A stretch of DNA of 64,000 nt from Aliivibrio salmonicida LFI1238. Lineage in GTDB: Bacteria; Pseudomonadota; Gammaproteobacteria; Enterobacterales; Vibrionaceae. Below are positions 9,119 through 16,425 of this stretch, in pieces (position 1 is the first letter of the stretch; each line of letters opens with the position of its first letter). The stretch is from assembly GCF_000196495.1 (NCBI RefSeq), contig NC_011313.1, forward strand, positions 806,001-870,000, given 5' to 3'. The translations under genes were made by a program, and so were the position numbers. A model generated the notes under the pieces. That model was not told the origin of the DNA. It made no database searches and worked only from the letters and a program-made list of their open reading frames with translations.

Positions 9119-9327
9119 TGTATTACCCTCCTTTAAATATGCCGTTATTCTACCAAATTAGGGGCATTTGAACACAGAAAGTATCAATAGAACTGAAACT
9201 ATCTATGATGCCAATAATGAATATATACGTTAATCACCACTTTAAAAATACCAAAATAGGCATATTAATTACAATGAATTATTAAGTGCCAATTAGTATG
9301 ACCCATGCTTAATGTAGAATAAGCTTG

Positions 9328-9388
9328 TAACATTCATCCTTGTAGATAAACATTCCTACACGCACCTACCTAAGGTGCGTTTTTTTTA
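9328..9388 (+). ncRNA. Possible short RNA ending in a strong terminator
   Basis: CGCACCT (9361-9367) and AGGTGCG form a tight hairpin followed by eight T residues. No plus-strand gene lies upstream (ppaC is on the minus strand), so something short must be transcribed into this terminator. A possible -10 (TAGAAT, about 9316-9321) sits 16 bases after a weak -35 (TTAGTA). The hairpin is clear. The RNA start is inference, and it could instead be the end of a lost gene, since the phage remnant begins right after it. Confidence 0.35.
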
Positions 9389-10135
9389 TCTCATAAACCT
9401 TATTATTAGATATGATTTGTCATATAAAAGTCCTAAATGTGTAAACATATTTCAGGACAAGACAAAGTATACCGCTCCAAATCAAGGCGGAACAACCGCC
9501 TACATAGCCAAGTACATTTCTAAAAATATTAATGGTAAACACATGCCAGAAACCGAAGCAGAAAAAGGCGCATACCTTGCTCGCGCTTGGGCTTCTACGC
9601 ATCGCATTAAACAGTTTCAAGGGTTCGGTAATCCATCGGTTGGCCTATGGCGTTCCTTACGTAAAATTGATGAGAAAGACACGGCTTTTGATGTGGATTT
9701 AGAAGAGTTACGTCAAGCGGCTGATACATCAAAGTGGAAACGTTTTTGTCAATTAGCGCATGAGGCCAAAACAGAATATGAAGAAGGCATTAATAAATAT
9801 GGACAAAAGACGTATAGCCCTATTGGTTTTTATGGCGCAATATCTTTGTGAAAACCAAAAGCGCAGTTTATAGCATCGTGAAAACGAAAGACGTTCCGCG
9901 CCTTGTTCTTGATCTTAAAAAGAAGCGGAGCTTCGCTCCTTGGAGCACTGAAAATAACTGTAACTCGCCTCAAGAAAGCCCCATTTCAACGTTAGAAAAA
10001 GCCCTCATGGACATGACAGGTTGGAGTATTAAAGGCGTTCAGTGCTTGATTAAGCCATTGCAGAAAGGGGCGAAAGTCCCCATCGATAAGTTTATGACCG
10101 TTAGCCTTAGAAATAACCAGTTAACGGTATCTTAA
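9375..10135 (+). pseudogene. P2-type phage replication protein A, truncated and frameshifted
   Basis: Remnant of a rolling-circle initiator of the Phage_GPA (P2 gpA) family. The first reading frame (to 9851) contains AYIAKYISKNINGKHMP; the two Tyr spaced by three residues match the catalytic pair of P2 gpA. The second frame (GTG at 9848 to 10135) continues with VYSIVKTKDVPRL and SFAPWSTENNCN, a C-terminal block typical of the same family. The frames meet at CTTTGTGA near 9843-9851, consistent with a one-base indel. The whole N-terminal half is missing, and the first 28 or so codons after the terminator at 9388 look unrelated. It cannot make a working initiator. Confidence 0.75.
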
Positions 10136-10183
10136 AACGCCCCAAAACAAGCACTGCACCAATATAAGAAGTAAGGAGTGATA

Positions 10184-10411
10184 ATGCTAATCACCTGCCC
10201 TAAATGCGAAAGCAAGGCGCGCATAGCGACCTCAAAGGCTATAACCAAAGAAACGCGCGAGGCTTATTGTCAGTGTTTGAATTTAAACTGTGGTGTTATC
10301 TTTGTCACGTACACATCCGTGTGCCGTATTATTGAGCCTACAGGTCAAAAACCAAACCCTGATTTGCAACCAGAGTTGTGTAAGTCAGAAAAAATTAATA
10401 TGTTCGAATAA
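10184..10411 (+). CDS. ogr: Ogr/Delta-type phage late transcription activator (copy 1)
   Basis: A 75-aa protein starting MLITCPKCESKARIATSKAI, then YCQCLNLNCGVIF. The Cys pattern CPxC-(~25)-QCxNxxCG and the Tyr before QC fit the Ogr_Delta zinc-finger family. These proteins of P2 and its satellite P4 recruit host RNA polymerase to phage late promoters. The ATG at 10184 is preferred because AAGGAG (10173-10178) lies five bases upstream; a GTG at 10178 would overlap that site. It follows the rep remnant on the same strand. The 29-residue tail after the finger is polar and not recognised. The gene itself looks intact. Confidence 0.8.
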   Translation: MLITCPKCESKARIATSKAITKETREAYCQCLNLNCGVIFVTYTSVCRIIEPTGQKPNPDLQPELCKSEKINMFE

Positions 10412-10530
10412 TAAATAGATAATACGAATTTTGGTTACATTCCCTAGTGATTTATTTACGATAATTAATCAAATCTATACCCCGCCCTAACTATTAAATT
10501 ATCTAGAGTATTTTATTGCAGAGTTCTTAA

Positions 10531-11196
10531 TTAAAAACCATTTTCAAGGTTTGAATAATGTTCTGTTAGAAAACTGTCATGCAAATATTGCCAACGCCAG
10601 AATGCACTAAATGGATGCGTAACATTTAACATTGCTTCGATTGTTTCCATTGCTCCTTGTTTAATTGTCCTACCCGTAGACGGTTTTTTTAACAAATTCC
10701 GCGCATTCATAAATGCAATCATATATTCGTATATTTGCTCAATTAATGCCTCTCGACTAACACCACGTAAAGCAGTATTTGTACTGTTATAACATTCATT
10801 TAGGAGCCGCACCGTATTTTGTGTTTGTTCACAAGGGTTTTTATCGGTCGCTTCAACTAGCACATCATCGTCTGGAGCTACTGTCATCACTAATCGAATT
10901 TTACGAAATATATCAATATTTGCATCTGTGCAATCTAATAATTTGGTATGAGTATTACTTTTTAAGCTATTACAACGACTGCATGAGTAATAAAGATTAT
11001 TCCAATCTGTTCGTCCACCACCTGCTTGCTGAGGGTTAAAATGTTCTACTTCAACATCTTGAATATCGTTTCGTTCACATAAGTAACATTTTTCAAAAAA
11101 CATTGTTTTTAAGGAGCTAACAACTTGTTGATGATTATATTGATTACCGCGTGATAAGCATTCTGGCACTTCCGCCAATCTAGTAACATTAAACAA
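10531..11196 (-). CDS. ptuB: Septu-like HNH endonuclease PtuB
   Basis: A 221-aa protein with an HNH nuclease core at about residues 37-80: CYLCE, then VEVEHFNPQ (His of the HNH), WNNLYYSCSRCNSLKSN. The two CxxC pairs would bind structural zinc and the E-H/N residues the catalytic metal. It directly follows the ATPase gene: its TTG start at 11196 lies four bases past the ATPase stop, with AGGAG overlapping the last ATPase codons. ATPase + HNH in this order is the Septu (PtuAB) anti-phage layout, also found as the effector pair of retron Ec78-type systems, but no reverse transcriptase is nearby. Function is inferred from motif and partner. Confidence 0.75.
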   Translation of the reverse strand: MFNVTRLAEVPECLSRGNQYNHQQVVSSLKTMFFEKCYLCERNDIQDVEVEHFNPQQAGGGRTDWNNLYYSCSRCNSLKSNTHTKLLDCTDANIDIFRKIRLVMTVAPDDDVLVEATDKNPCEQTQNTVRLLNECYNSTNTALRGVSREALIEQIYEYMIAFMNARNLLKKPSTGRTIKQGAMETIEAMLNVTHPFSAFWRWQYLHDSFLTEHYSNLENGF

Positions 11197-11200
11197 TTTA

Positions 11201-12445
11201 TTATACTCCTAAATCGTCTATAGCTTGTTGTGCCATGAGATATACGACTTTAGACTTTGAGTCTAATTTATCCTCAATTAGTGTCAGTTTGCCAATGAGT
11301 TCATTAACGCGGTCTTTATTTAATTTAATGTTCGGTGTTAGAGATGCTAATTCATTAACAATATCTATTAAGTTATTTGAGTTAGTTGTTACTCCTAATA
11401 AACCTTTAATTATAGCTTCATAAGAATATAACGATAAATCCTCTAATTGCTCAAATTTACTTAGATCATAAATAACTGCGTTATTAACTGATTGAAGAAC
11501 AAAAGGTGAATGAGTTGATATTATGAACTGTACATTTGGGTAAGAATTATCAAGAAATGATAATATTTTCTTTTGAAGAGATACGTGTAGGTGGGCATCT
11601 ATTTCATCAATAATAACTATACCAGATAGCTCTTTAGGTTGAATCTCTTGTAACTCAACTTTCATTAACAAATCAATATAGATTTTTAAAATAGATGAAT
11701 AGCCAGAGGATAGATTTGAAAGTAGGTATGGTTTTTTATCATTTTGATTTATGTAAAAAACTTTTTCTTTTTCGTTATAAATAAGTTGTAATGATTCATC
11801 TTCAAATAAGAACTGTAAATCATTCGTAATTGTTCCAAGCCATAAATCTACTTTTTCTTTTTGTTCAGAGTCATTTCGTAATGCATAGGCTAAATAACCA
11901 GCCTCTAATAAAGCTACAAGATAAGCTTCAAAAGTGGTTGAAAAATCTTGACTTAGTTGTTGAGATTTTCCATAACTTCTTATTTTAGATAAAGTATTTT
12001 GCTGTTGTTGTTGATGTGGCCGATTATTTGAGTATTGTCTAGTAGCCTCAAAGAAATTAACAACTAATGATTTTTGTAACGATTTATCCAATGCATTATC
12101 ATGATTATCCCATTCAAGTTCAATGGTATTTACATTGAACATATTGTCTAATTGAGTTTCCCATTGAGCTAATGTGTCTTTATATTGTTCTCGTTGAACT
12201 TTATCGATACCGTCCCTTTTTAATAACACTTTATAATGCTCAATATTTGTCTGTAGATTATTTTTTTGTTGTATGTTACTAGGTTCAACATTTCTTTTTA
12301 TTGCATCAAATAATGCATTTAGAAAGAGAGTTTTGCCACATCCGTTCATTCCAGTAACGATTATATTTCTTCCATTAGCTTCAATTGAAATTGGTTTTTC
12401 TGTGTTTGGCAGTAAGCCGCTAATACGATTGATATATTTGTCCAT
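11201..12445 (-). CDS. ptuA: Septu-like AAA/ABC-type ATPase PtuA
   Basis: A 414-aa ATPase of the RecF/OLD-like ABC group. Walker A is VTGMNGCGKTLFLNAL at about residues 31-46; a signature-like LSSGYSS lies near 242; Walker B is GIVIIDEIDAHLH near 275; and the switch stretch IISTHSPFVLQS near 304. The middle (about 80-180) looks helical and contains a run of five Gln near residue 146. It is translated first, with ptuB four bases behind, so the two form one unit. In Septu, the ATPase oligomer is thought to control the HNH nuclease during phage infection. The cassette faces opposite to the phage genes around it, as cargo often does. Confidence 0.78.
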   Translation of the reverse strand: MDKYINRISGLLPNTEKPISIEANGRNIIVTGMNGCGKTLFLNALFDAIKRNVEPSNIQQKNNLQTNIEHYKVLLKRDGIDKVQREQYKDTLAQWETQLDNMFNVNTIELEWDNHDNALDKSLQKSLVVNFFEATRQYSNNRPHQQQQQNTLSKIRSYGKSQQLSQDFSTTFEAYLVALLEAGYLAYALRNDSEQKEKVDLWLGTITNDLQFLFEDESLQLIYNEKEKVFYINQNDKKPYLLSNLSSGYSSILKIYIDLLMKVELQEIQPKELSGIVIIDEIDAHLHVSLQKKILSFLDNSYPNVQFIISTHSPFVLQSVNNAVIYDLSKFEQLEDLSLYSYEAIIKGLLGVTTNSNNLIDIVNELASLTPNIKLNKDRVNELIGKLTLIEDKLDSKSKVVYLMAQQAIDDLGV

Positions 12446-12805
12446 GAGGATTCCGTATAAAAGAAAAGAAAAGATTTTACTTCATATTAATTACATTACT
12501 AGTTTTCTAATATAAAAACGCACGTTTGCGATCCTGTCTGTTTTTATTTTTCCGCAAAACCCCTTATCTAGCAAGGTTTTAGGGCTGTTTCTCTATATGT
12601 CTAGATTTTCGTTTTTTAACGTGCTGAATTTCGGTGCGGAGGGGAGGGTGAGTCCGAACAAGGCTTTTGCGCACTCTTCGATTACCTAACTCTGACCTCT
12701 GCCATTTTCTAGAATCTCGATATAGAAACGGGTTCTATACTCATCAAAAAGAATCACTGTTACTTTAATTCTATTCCAGTTGTTTAGCGATATAGGAGAA
12801 AGTAT
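12446..12805. other. 360-bp gap between ptuA and the Ogr-like pair, possible cos-like and control sequences
   Basis: I find no gene here. Visible structures: a GC-rich patch GGTGCGGAGGGGAGGGTG (12633-12650) in otherwise AT-rich DNA, recalling the G-rich cos sites of P2-type phages; an inverted repeat TATAGAA (12721-12727)/TTCTATA (12733-12739); and a Shine-Dalgarno AGGAGA just before the next gene. The ptuA promoter should lie in the left part on the minus strand. None of these roles is shown by sequence alone. Confidence 0.4.
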
Positions 12806-12985
12806 ATGTATGTTACTTGTCCCATTTGTCATTGTAAGGCTCGTACTATTGAGCAAAAAGAAGAGACGCCAATCAAAAGCGTATTAACTTGCCAATGCAG
12901 CAATTTAAACTGCTCTTCGTCCTTTCACCTATCTCTTAGCATGATTAATAAAGGGATTACCTCTGGTGATAAGGTGGCAGCATGA
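12806..12985 (+). CDS. Small Ogr/Delta-like zinc protein (copy 2, 59 aa)
   Basis: A 59-aa ORF beginning MYVTCPICHCKARTIEQK, with a second cluster CQCSNLNCSSSF. The spacing of the four or more Cys is the same as in the 10184 and 12982 proteins, so it is a short Ogr_Delta family member. AGGAGA lies seven bases before the ATG. Its last four bases (ATGA) contain the start of the next gene, so the two are translationally coupled. The Ogr family activates P2-type late promoters; whether such a short form does so is unknown. It might compete with the larger ones or pair with them. Confidence 0.62.
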   Translation: MYVTCPICHCKARTIEQKEETPIKSVLTCQCSNLNCSSSFHLSLSMINKGITSGDKVAA

Positions 12986-13254
12986 TTGCTTGTCCTGACT
13001 GTGGTTCGTCGTATCGTATTATGACCTCCTGTCCTATCTCTAATGAGGTGAGAGAATATTATTGCCAATGCAAGGTCTGTGATATTCGATTCCTACAATA
13101 CACCGCACTAGAAAGCTTTATTGTAAAAAACTCGGAAAGCCAACCACCAAATAAACAATTACAACCTGATATCGCAAGGCGAAGAGACTGCATGCTTCAA
13201 TTGCTTTCGCCTAAAACAAAAGACCCAAAACAGTCTGCTATGAGGTTTGTATAG
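12982..13254 (+). CDS. Ogr/Delta-type zinc-finger activator (copy 3)
   Basis: A 90-aa protein starting MIACPDCGSSYRIMTSCPI, then YYCQCKVCDIRFLQYT. The Cys layout and the Tyr-Cys-Gln-Cys segment place it in the Ogr_Delta family, and it is closest in form to the 10184 protein. It starts inside the stop codon of the 59-aa gene (ATGA overlap), so the two are expressed together. A C-terminal tail of about 40 polar residues has no recognised domain. It sits 66 bases upstream of the orphan capsid gene, the kind of late gene an Ogr protein would switch on in P2-like phages. Confidence 0.75.
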   Translation: MIACPDCGSSYRIMTSCPISNEVREYYCQCKVCDIRFLQYTALESFIVKNSESQPPNKQLQPDIARRRDCMLQLLSPKTKDPKQSAMRFV

Positions 13255-13320
13255 CCCTACTTGCATGAGCATAGTCTCAACGTATCAATGGAAATCTAAT
13301 CGAATAAAACGGGAACACGA

Positions 13321-14337
13321 ATGAAGACAGAATCACAAACAAAACTCAGCGCCTTTAAAGAATCAGTTCAAACTCTCTATGGTGTATCGGACGCGAGCGA
13401 AACCTTTAATGTCTCGCCAGCTGCCAGTCAAACATTAATTGATGATGTAAAAGAGACGGACGACTTTTTAACGCATATTAATATTGTCACAGTAGATAAT
13501 TTAATTGGTGAGGCCATCGGTTTAGGCGTTGGTCGCATGATTGCATCACGAACTGACACATCGGGAGGCAATGAGCGAAAAACACGCTCAGTCTATGATT
13601 TAACGCCAATGCCGTATGAATGTACGCAAACAAACTTTGATACTCATATTACTTACAATCAGCTTGATGCTTTTGCTCATTTAAAGAATTTTGAAGAGCG
13701 AGTAAATAATAAAATTCGAGTGGGTTTCTATGGCACATCGGTTGCTAAAAATACTGACATTGAAGCCAACCCAAACGGCGAAGATGTAAATGAAGGTTGG
13801 ATTGAAGCATTACGAAAACATAAACCTGAAAATGTATTATCTGAGGTTGTACTTGATTCAAATGAAATTCGAATTGGTGAAGGTGGTGATTTCGTTAATC
13901 TCGACCTTGCGGTTCTTACGATAAAGAATTTATTAGATCATGTATTTTCTTCCACAAATGATTTAATCGCTATTGTAGGTAATGAATTAGTTGCCAGTGA
14001 CCAAGCAAGACTTTATGCACAGAACGGTAACACCCCAAGTGAAAAAGCAAAGATTGAAATGAGACAAGTCATTTCTACTTATGGCGGCTTACCTACCTAT
14101 ACAGTCTCTAATTTCCCACCGCGCGGCATCATGGTGACTAGCTTTGATAATCTATCGATTTATATATTAAATAACTCAATCCGAAAATCAGTAGGCGTCA
14201 AAAACGATAAAAAGGATCGTATTGAAAACTTTGAATGTATGAGCATGGCTTACCTTGTTGAGCAATTAGGTAAAGCGGCTACGGTTGAGTTTGATAATGT
14301 TAAGCTCAAAAAATCAGGCTCAGATGTTTGGGAATAG
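13321..14337 (+). CDS. P2-type phage major capsid protein (gpN-like)
   Basis: A 338-aa protein of the P2 gpN major capsid family. Matching features: an N-terminal segment around FNVSPAASQTLIDDVKETDDFL, the block TYNQLDAFAHLKNFEERV near residue 117, a GFYGTSVAKNTD stretch near 139, and the C-terminal FENFECMSMAYLVEQLGKA-type block (here IENFECMSMAYLVEQLGKA). It is slightly shorter than P2 gpN. No scaffold (O), terminase (P, M) or portal (Q) gene accompanies it, and a terminator follows 19 bases after the stop. The reading frame is undamaged, which is unusual for an isolated structural gene in a decayed prophage. Confidence 0.85.
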   Translation: MKTESQTKLSAFKESVQTLYGVSDASETFNVSPAASQTLIDDVKETDDFLTHINIVTVDNLIGEAIGLGVGRMIASRTDTSGGNERKTRSVYDLTPMPYECTQTNFDTHITYNQLDAFAHLKNFEERVNNKIRVGFYGTSVAKNTDIEANPNGEDVNEGWIEALRKHKPENVLSEVVLDSNEIRIGEGGDFVNLDLAVLTIKNLLDHVFSSTNDLIAIVGNELVASDQARLYAQNGNTPSEKAKIEMRQVISTYGGLPTYTVSNFPPRGIMVTSFDNLSIYILNNSIRKSVGVKNDKKDRIENFECMSMAYLVEQLGKAATVEFDNVKLKKSGSDVWE

Positions 14338-14356
14338 GTCTTTCTGAAATAAACGA

Positions 14357-14384
14357 AATAAAGCCCACTATTGTGGGCTTTATT
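14357..14384. terminator. Terminator after the capsid gene
   Basis: AAGCCCAC (14361-14368) pairs with GTGGGCTT (14373-14380) around a four-base loop, extended by AATA/TATT. The T run is short. It can serve capsid transcripts and those from the opposing gmrSD gene. Confidence 0.75.
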
Positions 14385-14428
14385 AATTGAAAATAATGTA
14401 GATGCCATAGTGGTTTGTTAAATATTTA

Positions 14429-15297
14429 CTAAAACACATCTAATTTATTCATTATTTTAGATAACAAACGATCTTTCCTAATATTTAATTCTTCAACATC
14501 CCATTTTGAACACTTAATTACATCTTGAGTTATCAGGAATGGAGAGATAACGTTATCTTTATTTTTATAAGCTTCGACTTTTTTAGTAAATGAATAGTTC
14601 TTAGCCTGTATGTTCTTTCTCATTGATAGTAATGTTAAATTAGCTAGTGAATTAGTCCAATATGCGCGTTCCACATCATTAAATACCTCATTCCAATCAT
14701 GACTAGGCTTCTGTGGTAAAATATGCTCTAAATGTAATTTACTATCTATATTAATATAATTTTGCTTACAATCTTCGCTAGAAAAATATTCAATTAACAA
14801 TAATACTGCACGATCCCATTTTCGCCCATAAACAAATTCGCTATTAATTTCTTCTTTAAATGTTTTAGTTGTTGAGTATTTCACTAACCCATTTTGCATT
14901 TCTGCATAGATATCTGAAATTGGATTCCCTAACTTTACCAATTTAATAATATTAAAACTGGTTTGTTTAATTCTAGCTACTGTGGCACCAGCTATCCAAT
15001 TTTGGTAATAAAATGATACAAGTAATTCTTTCAGTTTATTTATATCCCTATAATCTACAAATGATGCAGTAGAAAGGATACTAACCCAATATATTCTATG
15101 CTTAAGATAACTTAAACAATAAATGCATTTATTATCCTCTGTAAGAATGTTTATATAAGACTCAGAAAAATCACTTATTTCTTTTAAAATTTGAAGAGAA
15201 CCAGTTCCTTCTTTGTTAAAAATACTCAGTAATTCTTTATCTAATCTACTCTTAGGGTTTGTCGCTAACTTGTAATATAAATATGTATTTAACATAC
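14429..15297 (-). pseudogene. gmrSD: GmrSD-type restriction protein, C-terminal half (DUF1524)
   Basis: C-terminal part of a type IV restriction endonuclease of the GmrSD family, separated from its N-terminal half by IS630. The HNH/His-Me-like nuclease motif LHLEHILPQKPSHDW is at about residue 190 of this fragment, followed by YWTNSLANLTLLSMRKNIQAKNYSF, typical of DUF1524. Removing the IS and one TA duplicate joins this half in frame to the 16426-17209 half. The junction reads FDLDSMLNTYLYY, giving one 550-aa protein, a usual single-chain GmrSD size. GmrSD enzymes cut DNA with glucosylated hydroxymethylcytosine in T-even-type phages; the substrate here is inferred from family only. Confidence 0.82.
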
Positions 15298-15342
15298 TAA
15301 GTAGTTAATGATAAGTTTTCGAGAATGAAGATTTCGCCTTTA

Positions 15343-15372
15343 CCATATATCCATATATCCATATATCCATAT
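15343..15372 (+). repeat. Tandem 8-bp repeat in the IS630 leader
   Basis: Three full copies of CCATATAT (15343-15366) plus a partial fourth, bounded by ACCATAT and ATATGGT so that the outer edges are inverted. It lies between the left end of the IS and the transposase start, about 40 bases upstream of the ATG. Copy number could vary by slippage. Confidence 0.75.
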
Positions 15373-15413
15373 GGTATTAAAATGAGTATTTTAACGTCAG
15401 TGTCTATATCATA

Positions 15414-15836
15414 ATGAAAGCAGTTAATCCTTTAACAGACAATGAAAAAATAACCCTAAAAGAAGCGATCGCTAATCATCCAAAAAATAGAGTAAGAATA
15501 CGAGCACATGCGATTATTCTCAGTGATAAAGGCTACTCTATTTTAGCGTTAACTGATATTTTAGACGCTAAATTTGAGACCATATCGTCATGGATAGACC
15601 ATTGGGAAGCCTGTGGAATGCTCGGATTGTATGACGCTGTTCGTATAGGTAGAAAACCTATTTACACAGAAGCAGAAGTATATCGTTTGAAGTCATTGGT
15701 TGATGAAGAGCCACATCAACTTAAACGAGCACAAGCAATACTTGAAGAAGAAACAGGTAAAAAATCCAGCTTAGACACTATTAAACGAAATATAAAAAAA
15801 GTGATTACAGTTACAAAAGAGCCCGACACTCATTAA
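15414..15836 (+). CDS. IS630 transposase, N-terminal frame
   Basis: A 140-aa product containing the helix-turn-helix DNA-binding part of an IS630 transposase (HPKNRVRIRAHAIILSDKGYS near residue 22, then the winged-helix segment SWIDHWEACGMLGLYD). The frame runs out at 15836, but the continuing sequence is found in the -1 frame: shifting back one base at the A7 run 15794-15800 (followed by G) gives IKKSDYSYKRARHSLKLKRDDMKF, leading straight into the catalytic ORF. The A7G string is a plausible slippery site, so frameshifting may be programmed as in some IS630 elements, or it may be a disabling one-base change. Confidence 0.75.
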   Translation: MKAVNPLTDNEKITLKEAIANHPKNRVRIRAHAIILSDKGYSILALTDILDAKFETISSWIDHWEACGMLGLYDAVRIGRKPIYTEAEVYRLKSLVDEEPHQLKRAQAILEEETGKKSSLDTIKRNIKKVITVTKEPDTH

Positions 15837-15853
15837 AGTTAAAGCGTGACGAT

Positions 15854-16420
15854 ATGAAATTCAATAATTTCAGTAATATATTGAATTCATTGATTGAAAT
15901 GGAACGTACGAATAAATGTGAACTCTTTTATTTTGATGAGTCAGGCTTTAGTCAGAAATCTAATCTTCCTTATTGTTGGGGACCTATCGGTGTTCAATCG
16001 CTAAGGCCTGCTCATTCACACAGCAAACGGCTCAATGTTCTTGGCTTCTTAAGTAGACAAGGTAAATTGAGTTTTCAAACAACGGAAGGAAGAGTAACTA
16101 CCGATACAGTAATTGATGCATTTGAGCACTTTATCAACGCACGAAAAAACGATAAGCCATGCTTTATTATCTTAGATAATGCCTCTTTTCATAGGTCAGC
16201 AAAATTTAAACAAAAATTGCATGAGTGGTTGATGAATGATGTATTAGTTTGTTATCTACCACCGTACTCTCCAGAGCTCAATATCATTGAGATATTGTGG
16301 AAGAAAGTAAAATATGAATGGTTACCATGTGAAGCGTTCAAAACGTTTGAAGACCTCAGTATTAACATCAAAAACATATTAAATTATTACGGCGAAAAAT
16401 TCACAATAACTTTTGCGTGA
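15854..16420 (+). CDS. IS630 transposase, catalytic DDE frame
   Basis: A 188-aa product with the DDE catalytic domain: the first Asp is in LFYFDESGFSQ near residue 28, the second in CFIILDNASFHRS near 107, and the Glu in PPYSPELNIIEILWKKVK near 142. This D-D-E with PxYSPxLNPIE-like box is diagnostic for IS630. The frame is -1 relative to the upstream ORF. It lacks its own good Shine-Dalgarno and DNA-binding domain, so it should work only as a fusion product. It ends a few bases before the right IS end. Confidence 0.8.
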   Translation: MKFNNFSNILNSLIEMERTNKCELFYFDESGFSQKSNLPYCWGPIGVQSLRPAHSHSKRLNVLGFLSRQGKLSFQTTEGRVTTDTVIDAFEHFINARKNDKPCFIILDNASFHRSAKFKQKLHEWLMNDVLVCYLPPYSPELNIIEILWKKVKYEWLPCEAFKTFEDLSINIKNILNYYGEKFTITFA

Positions 16421-16425
16421 CTACT

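Larger units (their letters stand above)
15300..16425 (+). mobile_element. IS630-family insertion sequence inside gmrSD
   Basis: Element of 1126 bp flanked by a TA duplication (15298-15299 and 16426-16427), the target specificity of IS630/Tc1-mariner elements. The ends share the inverted TAAGTAGT (15298-15305 and 16420-16427, counting the TA); the similarity continues imperfectly inside. It carries a DDE transposase in two overlapping frames. Because the host gene restores exactly when it is removed, the insertion is simple and probably recent. Confidence 0.9.

Noticed and set aside
12446..12805. Retron msr-msd RNA upstream of the Septu pair
   Set aside because: ATPase-HNH pairs occur in retron systems, but no reverse transcriptase gene is in the region and no long msd-like hairpin was seen.
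15343..15372. CRISPR array
   Set aside because: Units are 8 bp, contiguous and without spacers; it is a simple tandem repeat within an IS.
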